Source: JBBQLG01 sp964251665
GTDB taxonomy: Bacteria; Bacteroidota; Bacteroidia; Cytophagales; Spirosomataceae
Direction of reading: 5' to 3'
DNA length: 57,528 bases
NCBI GenBank assembly: GCA_964251665.1
Contig: CAXUKO010000027.1
Location: 1-57,528, forward strand
Position numbers and translations under genes: made by a program. Numbering within the stretch: position 1 is the first letter of the stretch; the number at the start of each line of letters is the position of its first letter. Below, piece by piece: positions 44,059 through 53,284 of the stretch. The notes below the pieces were generated by a model. That model was not told the origin of the DNA and did not search any database. It saw only the letters and a list, made by a program, of their open reading frames with translations.

Positions 44059-44095
44059 CTTTCCGAAACCGGAGGAAAACCAGTTTCGTTAGTCA

Positions 44096-44449
44096 TTACA
44101 TCTGCTCGATTTCTTCAGCAAGTTGAATAATTCGGCTAAACTCTTCTGCCGAAATATGCGTCCAACGGGGATGCCTAAACACTTTCTTATCCACGAAATC
44201 AAATTGTACCAGGTCGGTTGTTTGGTCTGGTCTGCTGGGTCGGTATTGCTCGATGAAGAATAGTCGCTGCGCGTCAATATTGTATCGGCTTACTACCTCG
44301 TTGGCAATAATGTCACAGGCGTTAGTAACGCTGGTGCCCTGGTCGATGTCAGTGGCAATAACAATGCTTGATTTCCGGTAGATACGAATGTCGCAACTAC
44401 TCGGATAACGATTCGGTCCGCGAAAGTGTAGGGTGTGTTGTTCCATCAT
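44096..44449 (-). CDS. hypothetical protein
   Basis: 117 residues, not recognised. Two possible ATG starts lie in succession (MMEQ). The body is beta-like with basic patches (FRGPNRYPSSCDIRIYRK) and a C-terminal helix (AEEFSRIIQLAEEIEQM). It follows the gene at 44464 by 14 bp, so both are likely one transcript in the leading-type chain. Confidence 0.55.
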   Translation of the reverse strand: MMEQHTLHFRGPNRYPSSCDIRIYRKSSIVIATDIDQGTSVTNACDIIANEVVSRYNIDAQRLFFIEQYRPSRPDQTTDLVQFDFVDKKVFRHPRWTHISAEEFSRIIQLAEEIEQM

Positions 44450-44463
44450 CTTTATGAATTGGC

Positions 44464-44841
44464 TTATTTCGCTTCAACTGAGGCATTGGTGATTACAGAC
44501 ACTTCACTTGTGCTGTCCGGGCTGTTGGCACACTCGATCAGCCGTTCAAGCGTGCGTAACTGATAATCGAACTCGTCGGCATAACAGGCCCACTTGTAAA
44601 ATTCGGCACTGGCTTCCAAAAAGGCACTGAAACACTGCACTGTGTAATCGTCCGGTACAACGGTCAACGGAACAGTAGTGCAATGCCGAATCAAGCAGTC
44701 AGGAAGATTTTTATCGGCGATAACCAGCACATTGCCATCGTTGCGGGCCAGCATAATGACTTGTTCGTTGGCGGGTTTGTTACACATAAACGTAGCAAAC
44801 TGAATTGGGGTTAGGGTAGCCTGATAGAGAGGAGAAAACAT
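44464..44841 (-). CDS. hypothetical protein
   Basis: 125 residues from the ATG at 44841 (MFSPLYQ); an upstream TTG would add two residues. It shows Cys residues (FMCNKPANEQ, LIRHCTTVP, YKWACYADEF) without a clear cluster and an acidic C-terminus. Element R2 lies upstream. Not assigned to any family. Confidence 0.55.
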   Translation of the reverse strand: MFSPLYQATLTPIQFATFMCNKPANEQVIMLARNDGNVLVIADKNLPDCLIRHCTTVPLTVVPDDYTVQCFSAFLEASAEFYKWACYADEFDYQLRTLERLIECANSPDSTSEVSVITNASVEAK

Positions 44842-44981
44842 AAACAAAGGGATTTAACCGGTTGGTTAACAGACCGGTGCGATTGATTGACTTTATAAAT
44901 TTAATCAATTCAGCCCTCACGTTTAAGCGTTAATTATCAGCCATTTACCTTATTAAACCCACTTGAATCTGCCTTTAATTG

Positions 44982-44992
44982 CCCCTTTGGTT
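44982..44992 (-). repeat. 11-bp motif, copy 4
   Basis: Exact copy, the downstream edge of element R2, 141 bp before the ATG of the gene at 44841 in transcription direction. Confidence 0.8.
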
Positions 44993-45154
44993 AAAAGCCG
45001 ATTACAGCTACACTAAGCAGTCCGGCATGGAGCGAGGATACGAGCAAAGGCCGGTCTGTTGGTGGGAGGGAAGAGCCTTCGCCGATTGATCGGGTGGGGC
45101 CGCAGGCAACTCGCCCTGCCCGATCAATCGGCGAGGGATCGACCTCTTTTTTAA

Positions 45155-45165
45155 CCCCTTTGGTT
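45155..45165 (-). repeat. 11-bp motif, copy 5
   Basis: Exact copy, 6 bp after the stem-loop ACCGAAC/GTTCGGT (45172-45178/45192-45198) at the end of the gene at 45209; the other edge of element R2. Confidence 0.8.
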
Positions 45166-45208
45166 CTTTTCACCGAACAACCAGTACAGTCGTTCGGTAA
45201 TTGACAAT

Positions 45209-45457
45209 TTAGATAAGCCTTAGCCCTTCTGTTGTCACGTGAATAATCATATCCTTATCGGTCAGGATACTAACTGCCTTACGCAACTTGCCCGACGCTG
45301 CTTTGAACTTCTCACGGGTCATGGTTCGGCACAAATACCGCTTCATACTGTCGCCACCATCCACATTCAGGTAGTAAAGAGTGGGCCTCTCCCGGTATTG
45401 AGCTTGGGTTAGTTTTTCTTGCAATTTGAATGACAGGCGTTTATCTGAAATCAACAT
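45209..45457 (-). CDS. hypothetical protein
   Basis: 82 residues, not recognised; basic and mixed alpha/beta with a winged-helix-like shape (KFKAASGKLRKAVSILTDKDMI then IHVTTEGLRLI). It may be a small DNA-binding protein. A stem-loop closes the gene and another (45486-45522) precedes it. Confidence 0.55.
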   Translation of the reverse strand: MLISDKRLSFKLQEKLTQAQYRERPTLYYLNVDGGDSMKRYLCRTMTREKFKAASGKLRKAVSILTDKDMIIHVTTEGLRLI

Positions 45458-45485
45458 ATCGTTTACTGAATTGTATTTAATAAAG

Positions 45486-45522
45486 AATAAGGCTGCTTAA
45501 TGGCCCGTTAAGCAGCCTTATT
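45486..45522 (-). terminator. perfect stem-loop terminator of the gene at 45527
   Basis: 15-bp arms AATAAGGCTGCTTAA and TTAAGCAGCCTTATT with a 7-base loop, 4 bp beyond the stop codon; a T-rich run follows on the minus strand. This gap has no 11-bp motif. Confidence 0.8.
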
Positions 45523-45526
45523 TGAC

Positions 45527-46276
45527 CTATTTCGCCCGATTTCTGGCATTCTTCTCCTCAGCAATTACCGGGGTTAAATAAGGCTCGTCCGACTGATTTT
45601 CAATCGGTAAGTCAGGAATTGCATCCGGCGAGATCAGACAGAGACCTTTGCCATATCCAACCGATACCCGCACGTTGATTTTGGTGGCTTTGGCGGTCAA
45701 GTCAGTGTACACACTATAAGCCCGGCAGACATCACGACCTAAAATACGGGTCTCCTTATCGCCTTCGCTGAAGCCAAATACAGCCGCATAGTAAACACCC
45801 TTTTGGGCCTGTCCGTCGGGCAGCGTTATCTCGTAATTCAGCTTTTCCGTCGTGACCGTAACGCGCAATTCTTCCAGCTTTTTGCGGCTATAAACCAGGT
45901 CTTTTAGTGCTTTCGTAAAATTCAATTCGCTGGAATTATTGAACAAAATCACGCTAACACACTGATTTTCATCTAAAAAATAGAACTCTACCCAGCGTGT
46001 ACTGTCTTTTCGGTCGAAGAGGTTACCCGTGAATTGTCGCCAGCAAATCGGCTGAAAAGAGAACTCTTTGCCCAAATCTTCCTTTCCGTTGTAGTTAAAA
46101 CGGCCAGTTCTGCCATCGAAGCGATAACTGAGCGGCTGACCCTCGACATAAGCGATTTTCGGCTCAACGTACACCTCTCCAGTGTCTTCGTCGGTCAGAT
46201 CGTTGAACAGGTGGGGGAATTGGGTTTGCAGGGTGGTAATCGGTGTCAGGGCGGATGTTTCGAGAACGGTCTCCAT
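45527..46276 (-). CDS. hypothetical protein
   Basis: 249 residues, not recognised. Soluble, mainly beta, with a GRTGRFNYNGKEDLG segment and an acidic-to-basic C-terminus (EEKNARNRAK). No membrane, metal or nucleotide site. The promoter region to its left carries a motif copy and a possible TATCTTTA -7 element near 46290-46297. Possibly single-stranded-DNA or anti-defence related by position, but that is only positional. Confidence 0.55.
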   Translation of the reverse strand: METVLETSALTPITTLQTQFPHLFNDLTDEDTGEVYVEPKIAYVEGQPLSYRFDGRTGRFNYNGKEDLGKEFSFQPICWRQFTGNLFDRKDSTRWVEFYFLDENQCVSVILFNNSSELNFTKALKDLVYSRKKLEELRVTVTTEKLNYEITLPDGQAQKGVYYAAVFGFSEGDKETRILGRDVCRAYSVYTDLTAKATKINVRVSVGYGKGLCLISPDAIPDLPIENQSDEPYLTPVIAEEKNARNRAK

Positions 46277-46401
46277 TGTGTTTTGGGGTTTGATTTAACA
46301 CTATAAAGATACCCAAACCACCCGGCGAACGCCAGAGCAAAAATACGTAACCTGCTCTTTTTCAGCCCACTTTGGGATAGTATATCTTGCTTTTTACATT
46401 A

Positions 46402-46412
46402 CCCCTTTGGTT
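46402..46412 (-). repeat. 11-bp motif, copy 6
   Basis: Exact copy, 125 bp before the ATG of the gene at 46276 in its transcription direction; no stem-loop precedes it here. Confidence 0.8.
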
Positions 46413-46556
46413 TGCAGCGAGAGTGAAAGACTCAAGAAATAGTGAAATTCTTTGCTAACGCTTACCCGTTCTGTACCTTGAGTAAAAATCGATGCAGATT
46501 CGGTTTAGAATCTCCGTTGGTTAACAAGGCATCATTTATAGTATAAGCATTTTATA

Positions 46557-47375
46557 ATGGAAAAATTCTTCAGCTTAGCCGGCCTCAAGCACTATTATCT
46601 ACTTATCGAAGGATTATTTTTTTTGGTTAGTATGTCCTTTACGAGTTGCGTCACCCCTAAACAATTATCGTACTTTCAAGACGATGGTTTAAAGGAAAGC
46701 AATATACGTATAGACAGTATTTATGCTGCTGCCAATAACGTGATCGTCACGAAGGGCCTTATTCTAACCATTCGAGTCAATAGTATCACCCCGCCCGGCA
46801 GTGTTACGGTAAATCCCTTTGAGCCGATCATAATACCCGGTAGACCCACTGATCCCCCTACAACTACCGGCTATTTAGTGGACGAGGAAGGCAATCTGGC
46901 TTTACCGCTGATTGGCACCCTTTTAGCAGCAGGTAAAACCACTACTCAACTGGCCGCTGATATCCGGGCCAAGTTGAGAGCGTATTTGAAAGAGCCTACG
47001 GTATCGGTTCAGTTCACTACGCACATATCGGTGTTAGGAGAGGTAAACAAGCCTTCGTTGTTCGTACTCAATTACCCCGTCATCAGCTTACCTGAAGCGC
47101 TGGGCTTAGCCGGCGATCTGACTACCTACGCCCGACGAGATAATGTCCTGGTGATTCGAACAGTTGGTAGTGGTAAACTGGTTTACCAGCGCCTTGACTT
47201 AACCAAGCTCAATGTACTTAAATCACCCTATTACATTTTACAGGGAGGTGATGTGGTCTATATTTCACCGGGTAAGGCTCGGGCGGCCAGTGTAGATAGA
47301 ACTTACCAAATCATTCCCATACTTCTCAGTTCGCTTACCGTTATCGTGACTGTTATTAGCTTGGCTTTGCGATAG
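46557..47375 (+). CDS. polysaccharide export lipoprotein (Wza/GumB-like)
   Basis: 272 residues. Lipobox SFTSC with Cys31 after an N-terminal hydrophobic stretch; the body has a Poly_export domain (GYLVDEEGNLALPLIGTLLAA, then TVSVQFTTHISVLGEVNKPS), an SLBB-like region (FVLNYPVISLPEALGLAGDL) and a C-terminal membrane helix (IIPILLSSLTVIVTVISLAL). In operons such proteins export capsular or exopolysaccharide across the outer membrane; no such genes are near here. It runs against the surrounding chain of minus-strand genes, so it is probably an insertion of cargo. Confidence 0.85.
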   Translation: MEKFFSLAGLKHYYLLIEGLFFLVSMSFTSCVTPKQLSYFQDDGLKESNIRIDSIYAAANNVIVTKGLILTIRVNSITPPGSVTVNPFEPIIIPGRPTDPPTTTGYLVDEEGNLALPLIGTLLAAGKTTTQLAADIRAKLRAYLKEPTVSVQFTTHISVLGEVNKPSLFVLNYPVISLPEALGLAGDLTTYARRDNVLVIRTVGSGKLVYQRLDLTKLNVLKSPYYILQGGDVVYISPGKARAASVDRTYQIIPILLSSLTVIVTVISLALR

Positions 47376-47535
47376 TGTAAATTCATGGACCAGGCCTAAA
47401 ATTAAATTACTTAAAAAAGGATTATCAAACCTTGAGCACGCTTTTCCTTTTATCTTTTCATAATATAATTGCTTCTGCAGGAGAAAAGCGGGGAAGGTAC
47501 ACTTTTAACAAGTATGAATCGACCGAATTTTAATA

Positions 47536-47546
47536 CCCCTTTGGTT
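47536..47546 (-). repeat. 11-bp motif, copy 7
   Basis: Exact copy, 4 bp after the 38-bp palindrome that ends the methyltransferase-helicase gene. Confidence 0.8.
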
Positions 47547-47550
47547 CTCT

Positions 47551-47588
47551 CCAAATAAGCACAACTCACGTGAGTTGTGCTTATTTGG
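47551..47588. terminator. 38-bp perfect palindrome after the helicase gene
   Basis: Perfect complementarity from CCAAATAAGC to GCTTATTTGG with TCACGTGA in the centre. It lies 4 bp after the stop of the minus-strand gene and 175 bp after the plus-strand gene, so it may terminate both. Confidence 0.8.
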
Positions 47589-47592
47589 AAAA

Positions 47593-50500
47593 TTAACCAG
47601 CCAGTTCAATTCTCGGCCCGACAGTTTCAACGGGCTGGTTTTCCGCTTCCATCAGTCGTTTTAGATCGGCTACCTCTGCGTCGAGCCGTTGTAAATCGGC
47701 TTCTAACCGGAATGGTTGCGAGAGTTTGCGGCTAAATTCCTGCTCTGTAAGTCGGGCGCGGTTAATTTGCTGTTGCAGAAAGGCCGGTTCTTCCATCGCC
47801 CTCGCTACGGATGCTTTGAGAGATAAAAACAAGCCGTTCGCCGATGACACCGAACCCGATAGTAACCGCCCGGACGTGTAGTTTATAACAATTTGGGTTT
47901 GACTACCCGTCATGAATTCCCCGAACGATTCCTGTATACGTTCGCCGGTCAGGTTAAACGATAAACCATTGATCTGAATCGTTTGGGTTAAACTGTCGTG
48001 TCGTTTTACTGCGCCTTTTAGTCGGTCCATCAGGTGTTGTACGGCTTCTCCCCACTTCTCGGAATAGGTAACGCCGTTGATCGTTACGGACGTGACAGCA
48101 TACGGATTACCAAAACAGGTCTGCAACTCGTTTACTTCGGTCTGAAGCTGCGGCAATAGCGGTTCATTCCGGGTCAGAAACGACCGGGCGCGTTCGACCT
48201 GGGCCTGTGCTTCAACTAAACCGCGCTGCCAGTTCTTTTTCTGTTGTACCAGTCGGGATAATTCCAACTGCCGCGCCGTGTATAGCAAGGCATATTGTGA
48301 GCCGGAAAGCGTCGCCATCATCTGATCGAACGACATGGCCGCAAAATCATCATCGGCGTTGATGTCGTTCATCTGGTCGTCAGCTACGCTGCCTTTCAAT
48401 ACCTGATTGATGAACTTCTGTTTAATTGCTAACCGTCCGTAGGCCGTAGCGTCGAGAGTACGATCTACGCCGTAGGTCAATACCTCAATCGGTAAATTCC
48501 ATTCGGCATGGCGGTTACCCTGGCGGATGATGCGGCCGTTTCGCTGTTCAAAATCGGTAGGGCGGTTGGGCGCGTCTAAGTGGTGAAGGGCCGCTAACCG
48601 TTCCTGCACGTTTACGCCCACGCCCGCCCGTTCCGACGTGCCCAGCAGTATCCGAACCTCGCCGGTACGCATTTTAGCAAATAACGGCTCCCGCTTGTCA
48701 GCTTCGGGGGGTACAATGGCTACCTGTTCGGCTGGTATGCCCTGCTCAATCAGTTTACGCCGAATGTCGGCAAACAAATTAAACCGTATGGTTTCCGGGG
48801 GAGTCGTTTCGTCGTCAACAAATTCACTGATTGGCAACCGTCGAACAGGGCTTTGATAGGTATCGGCAAATACAAGCTGCGTTCCGGCATAATCGGTTGT
48901 CTGCCTGTAGATTCGCATAATCTCGGCTACGGCTTTATTGCATTTAGAACCTGGCTCGTCGGGGTTGGTGGCATCCAGTAACCGAATGTCCAACGTCGTT
49001 TTACGAGCCTGTCCGAAACAGACTAACGGAACGTGGGAGTTATCGCGTTTTTCGCTGCCGGTCAATTTCTCAAACCAGAGTAAGGTATCTTTGATGCTGT
49101 CCAATTCAGCCGCTACCCCGTCTGTCTGGTCAATGACTAACCGCGTGTATTCGTCATTCTTCAACTGCGGCAACGTTTTATCGCGCTTAAATTCTACTAC
49201 ATCATCGTTCAGAATAACGTCAACGTGCGAGCGGTATAACTCCGAAAGTTGCTGCACATTCACAAATTTAGCGAACCGCTCAACCGCTTTAAAATTACCC
49301 GTAGCAGTCAATTCAAATGATGCAATAACAGTGCCGAATGCCCCGGCAAACTGGTCAAACGTGGATAGCATTGCCTGTTCTAACCGTTCGGGCGCAATAA
49401 ACCGTAACATCGTCCATGCTTCGGCCATTGTGTTAGAAATCGGTGTTCCGGTGGCCAGTACTACCCGCCCTTGCCGGGCCTGGACAGACCGACATTTAAA
49501 CATGGCACTTAGCGCGTCCTCCGATCCCGACGTATCAATACCCTTTACATTCTGGCGTTGGGTAAAAAATCCCAATCGTTTGTACTTGTGGGCCTCGTCC
49601 AAAAACAGCGCGTCGATGCCCAACTGGTCAAAGGTTAGCATTGCGTCTTTCTGCCGGTCGGCCTGCCGGAGTCGTTTGGCGGTCAGTCGTAACTTCAATT
49701 CGTTAAGCCGCTTTACAGTCATTGGCTTTTTCTGGCCTTTCCGCTCGGCAACGGCCAACGCATACGATACCCGTTCTATTTCCTCCTGAATAAACGCTTC
49801 TTCGCTGGCTGGATCGTCGGGAATGAGTTTAAGGAAACTTTGCGGAATCAGTACCCCGTCAAAGTTATTCGTCGCAATGCGTTGTAAAAAACGTTTACGG
49901 TTAGCCGCTTCCATGTCGGCAGGTTGGGGCACGTAGATAATGGCACTGGGGTACAATTTGCGCCAACTACGGGCAAAGTCTTCGAGGGTTGAGTTTTGTA
50001 CAGCAATCAGGGGCTTATGCGCCAGTCCTAACCGCTTTAATTCCATAGCAGCGGTAATCATGGTGTAGGTCTTGCCACTGCCTACCGCGTGGGCTAACAG
50101 CGTGTCCTGCTCTTTTACCCGTTCGACGGCTCGAAACTGGTGAAACCGTAATTGAACATCGGTACTCGCGCCGGGGTAATGAGCAAATGCCGGTTCCCGA
50201 AACGCCTTGTGAACGTGACTGTTGTAGAGTTCATTATAAACCGGTTCAATCTCTGCGCTGTGATGCTCCCGGACAAAGTCAATGAACAGGTCGTTTAGCC
50301 CTTCCTGTGCCTGTACGGCCTGACTGGTGGCTTCAATATCCTTTACCTGCCGCTCCTTACCATCTGCATCAAAAACCGTTTTAGTGATGACTACTGAACG
50401 TTGTTGTAAAGCAGCCTCGATCAATTGCATGGCGGTTCGGCGAGCGGTGCCTAACGAGCGGTTCTGCACTGTATAAACGCTCTCGGCTCCCTCTAACTCA

Positions 50501-52701
50501 TATTGTCCCGCCCGGCTGTTGTAGCGAACGGTAACGCCTTCGGTAAACAGGGTTTGACTGATAAACTGTTGAATAATCCGGGTAGGAATCCAGACCGAAC
50601 CCAGCCGGAAGTAAATAAGCGCGGCAGGAATAGTTGCCGGTAGAACGGCTGTCAAGGCTCGCTGATTAACGATAAACCGGTTGTCCGATTCTGCCGCCTG
50701 GGTAGCTGCGGCTAACTTCCGGCGAACGTTGCCCGATAGATAGGTGTCGCGGTCGTCTAACCGGCTGCTGGTGGGATTTCGGTAGACTAATTCCTGTTGC
50801 AGTAATTCACGCTCAACGCTGGTGATGTCCTGATTTAACCAATCAGCAATCTGTACCACGTTTACCCAGCCAAACAGGGCCACCGACAACCGCACCCCAT
50901 CCGCCAATGATGCCACTGATTTGGGTTGAACTGTAATCGGATACACTCGTTGACGGAAAATATCGGCTGGGGTGATAGTTACGCCGTTTGATTCACGTTT
51001 GATGAGTTCCAACGCCTGAACGGTGGCAAACTGCCGGTCGTATTCTTCTAAAAAGGATACGGCCCGATTTCGGTTTAATGTTCCGAAGTGTCGCAAAAAA
51101 AGGGGGTAGGCCTGATTCAACTCCTGCCGTAGCAATTCAACGGCTTCGTCGGCTTTACCCGTTCGTTCAGCATTCAATAGAGCTTTGTACGTTTTCTTCA
51201 GGTGCTCGTACTGCGTAATTATTAAACGCTGACTGTATGTTTTGCCTTTGATGCGAACCTCGCCCGTAAACTGAGCCAATCGCTCATCTGCTTTACTCTT
51301 GGCGGGTGTCTCGGCTTCCTGTTTGCCATAGATAGCCGCTGGTAATTGGGCAATGGCTTCGGCTAACTGGCCAAGCACGTCGCCGGGATTAGGGTTGTAT
51401 AACGTTGGCTGGTCACCCCGATACAATCCGCCCTTGTTCACTTCGTCGGCAAAATGCATCTCGCCCAACATCATATCAGGGCGGGCGTGGTAGTATTCGT
51501 TTACGGCCAGTGTCCGTACGGCATCGGCATTAGTAGCGTCCGTACGGAGCGTTACAGTACGTTCAAACGAATGATCGGCAAACCAACGTTTTGGCCCTTC
51601 CCGCTTCACTAAAAACAGAATATCGGTCGTAACAACAGTTCCGGCGTTGGCCTCAAACGCATTTGACGGTAAACGAACGGCTCCGGCCAATTCCATCCCG
51701 CCTTCGCCTGACAGGTAGTGCCGGAACGTTTCGCCGTTGGCATCCAGTGTACCGGCGCTCGTAATGAGTGCAACCAGTCCGCCCGGACGAACTAAGCGAG
51801 CGGCACGGCCAATGAAATAGTTATGAATTGGGAACCCAGACAAATCGGTATTATGCCGGTCATAGATAGAATACGCTCCAAAGGGTACATTGCCAATTAC
51901 CAAATCAAACGAACCGTTCTCAAACTGGCAATGCTCAAAACCGGTCAAGTGGCTTTCAATGGTTGGGTATAGGAGTTGCAAAATTTGACCTGAAATCAAG
52001 TCCTTCTCAACGGCTACTAATTCGGATCGGCGGGCAATCATATCAGGCATCAATCCGTAGAAATGGCCGATACCGGCCGCTGGCTCCAGGATTCGGCCAC
52101 CCGTAAAACCAAATTGTTCAACGACTTGCCAAATGGCTGTAATTATCTCTGGGGTCGTGTAAAACGCGTTTAACGTGGATGCTGCGGCCTCGGCTTTTTC
52201 TTCTGTTGACAACAAGTCTTCTAACCGTTGCCGAGTTTTACTGAATTGAGTAACCCAATGGGTATAGTCAGAAGGTAGCGTATGCCCGGTAGTCTGTGCT
52301 GTTTGCCAGGCGTTATAAGCTTCCTGATTCCACAATTGGGAAAGACTACCCCAACCCGTGTACTGAACCAACGTTTGTAATTCATTGGCTGTAGCCGGGC
52401 GGGGTGAACCATTCTGGCTATCCGCTAAAATGTGTTTTAGCGTCTCGATAGCGGCAAGATTAGCCCGTAGTTTGGCGGTTTGCCCTTTGGGGGTAGTAAC
52501 GGTATCGGGTGTAATCCGAAATAAGGAGTTATGACATTTGGCCGAAAATGGATGCCCTTTGAATGCATCGGTATGCGGGGCTATTTCGCTGATGTGTCGG
52601 GGCTGGTTAGCCTGAACTGCCAGGCTGACTCCGGCTAAGTCGAATAGGGTGTACTGTTGGGGAGAAACGACTAATGTGCTGCGTCTGCGGGCGCGAATCA
52701 T
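47593..52701 (-). CDS. giant N6-adenine methyltransferase / SNF2-type helicase
   Basis: 1702 residues. The first 200 residues carry the LRANLAAIETLKHIL and YTGWGSLSQLW signatures of plasmid/phage DarB-like proteins. The methyltransferase has ILEPAAGIGHFYG (motif I, about 204) and GNVPFG (about 270) in place of the usual NPPF/Y, so catalytic activity is uncertain. The SNF2-like helicase has AVGSGKTYT (about 872), LFLDEAHKYK (about 1034), VLATGTPISNT and ERLAALHHLDAPNRPTDFEQ, RNGRIIRQGN (about 1390). The last 230 residues are coiled-coil-like. Proteins of this kind are carried on Bacteroidetes mobile elements; protecting incoming DNA from restriction is the usual hypothesis. Confidence 0.88.
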   Translation of the reverse strand: MIRARRRSTLVVSPQQYTLFDLAGVSLAVQANQPRHISEIAPHTDAFKGHPFSAKCHNSLFRITPDTVTTPKGQTAKLRANLAAIETLKHILADSQNGSPRPATANELQTLVQYTGWGSLSQLWNQEAYNAWQTAQTTGHTLPSDYTHWVTQFSKTRQRLEDLLSTEEKAEAAASTLNAFYTTPEIITAIWQVVEQFGFTGGRILEPAAGIGHFYGLMPDMIARRSELVAVEKDLISGQILQLLYPTIESHLTGFEHCQFENGSFDLVIGNVPFGAYSIYDRHNTDLSGFPIHNYFIGRAARLVRPGGLVALITSAGTLDANGETFRHYLSGEGGMELAGAVRLPSNAFEANAGTVVTTDILFLVKREGPKRWFADHSFERTVTLRTDATNADAVRTLAVNEYYHARPDMMLGEMHFADEVNKGGLYRGDQPTLYNPNPGDVLGQLAEAIAQLPAAIYGKQEAETPAKSKADERLAQFTGEVRIKGKTYSQRLIITQYEHLKKTYKALLNAERTGKADEAVELLRQELNQAYPLFLRHFGTLNRNRAVSFLEEYDRQFATVQALELIKRESNGVTITPADIFRQRVYPITVQPKSVASLADGVRLSVALFGWVNVVQIADWLNQDITSVERELLQQELVYRNPTSSRLDDRDTYLSGNVRRKLAAATQAAESDNRFIVNQRALTAVLPATIPAALIYFRLGSVWIPTRIIQQFISQTLFTEGVTVRYNSRAGQYELEGAESVYTVQNRSLGTARRTAMQLIEAALQQRSVVITKTVFDADGKERQVKDIEATSQAVQAQEGLNDLFIDFVREHHSAEIEPVYNELYNSHVHKAFREPAFAHYPGASTDVQLRFHQFRAVERVKEQDTLLAHAVGSGKTYTMITAAMELKRLGLAHKPLIAVQNSTLEDFARSWRKLYPSAIIYVPQPADMEAANRKRFLQRIATNNFDGVLIPQSFLKLIPDDPASEEAFIQEEIERVSYALAVAERKGQKKPMTVKRLNELKLRLTAKRLRQADRQKDAMLTFDQLGIDALFLDEAHKYKRLGFFTQRQNVKGIDTSGSEDALSAMFKCRSVQARQGRVVLATGTPISNTMAEAWTMLRFIAPERLEQAMLSTFDQFAGAFGTVIASFELTATGNFKAVERFAKFVNVQQLSELYRSHVDVILNDDVVEFKRDKTLPQLKNDEYTRLVIDQTDGVAAELDSIKDTLLWFEKLTGSEKRDNSHVPLVCFGQARKTTLDIRLLDATNPDEPGSKCNKAVAEIMRIYRQTTDYAGTQLVFADTYQSPVRRLPISEFVDDETTPPETIRFNLFADIRRKLIEQGIPAEQVAIVPPEADKREPLFAKMRTGEVRILLGTSERAGVGVNVQERLAALHHLDAPNRPTDFEQRNGRIIRQGNRHAEWNLPIEVLTYGVDRTLDATAYGRLAIKQKFINQVLKGSVADDQMNDINADDDFAAMSFDQMMATLSGSQYALLYTARQLELSRLVQQKKNWQRGLVEAQAQVERARSFLTRNEPLLPQLQTEVNELQTCFGNPYAVTSVTINGVTYSEKWGEAVQHLMDRLKGAVKRHDSLTQTIQINGLSFNLTGERIQESFGEFMTGSQTQIVINYTSGRLLSGSVSSANGLFLSLKASVARAMEEPAFLQQQINRARLTEQEFSRKLSQPFRLEADLQRLDAEVADLKRLMEAENQPVETVGPRIELAG

Positions 52702-52826
52702 AAGCGGGTAGGGCTATGTGTTTGCGATATTTTACTACCCCAAAACTACGCTCTATTCACCTACCTTGAACGGATAACTATTTGTACATCAATCTTTTAA
52801 CTCCCAATATATTTATATTTTAAAAT

Positions 52827-52837
52827 CCCCTTTGGTT
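52827..52837 (-). repeat. 11-bp motif, copy 8
   Basis: Exact copy, 126 bp before the ATG of the giant gene in transcription direction. Confidence 0.8.
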
Positions 52838-52895
52838 CTAATTTTGCCTACTCTATATATTGGCATCTAAGGGCAGAACAGACTCATTGTTACAC

Positions 52896-53126
52896 TTAGA
52901 AGGCAGTTCTGTCGATAATTCTTAACTCACTCGAAAACACCATAAAGGCCAGTTCAGGATTCGCATCGGGACGAAAGATATAATCAGGTATTGCATTAGT
53001 ATCTTTAATCAGCGACCGGTTTTGGTTAGGCACAATCTTACCGATGAGTCCTACCGGGAGTACATTGCCGACGGGCTTTATTAATTCAGCTTTTTGCTGC
53101 CGGGCAGGTAGGCGTTTGACTTTCAT
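52896..53126 (-). CDS. hypothetical protein
   Basis: 76 residues, not recognised. Basic N-terminus (MKVKRLPARQQK) and a proline/asparagine-rich middle. No hydrophobic segment. Its upstream gap contains copy 9 of the 11-bp motif; the stop lies just before the gap with copy 8. Confidence 0.5.
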   Translation of the reverse strand: MKVKRLPARQQKAELIKPVGNVLPVGLIGKIVPNQNRSLIKDTNAIPDYIFRPDANPELAFMVFSSELRIIDRTAF

Positions 53127-53229
53127 AAGCGGTGACTTTTACCAAAAATACGCCTGTATGATAGAATACTAATAAATTTATGCTGTGATATTCACCTTTT
53201 ACAGCCCGATCTGTTACGAGTTTACCAAA

Positions 53230-53240
53230 CCCCTTTGGTT
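53230..53240 (-). repeat. 11-bp motif, copy 9
   Basis: Exact copy, 5 bp after the stem CGAACGCTC/GAGCGTCCG (53246-53254/53261-53269) that follows the DUF932-like gene. Confidence 0.8.
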
Positions 53241-53284
53241 CTTTACGAACGCTCTTTTTTGAGCGTCCGGTGATTTTTTGTTCG

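Larger units (their letters stand above)
44842..45208 (-). repeat. structured intergenic element R2 and flanks
   Basis: The gap between two small genes holds copies 4 and 5 of the 11-bp motif at 44982-44992 and 45155-45165. Between them is a perfect 15-bp stem (CGCCGATTGATCGGG 45080-45094 and CCCGATCAATCGGCG 45119-45133) and a core 45017-45078 similar to element R1. An ORF of 60 codons on the minus strand inside it looks like a translation of the repeat, not a gene. Confidence 0.65.

Noticed and set aside
44991..45173. 60-codon minus-strand ORF across element R2
   Set aside because: Translation follows the repeat; the matching stretch in R1 is also translated but without a shared start, so it is a by-product of the structured element.
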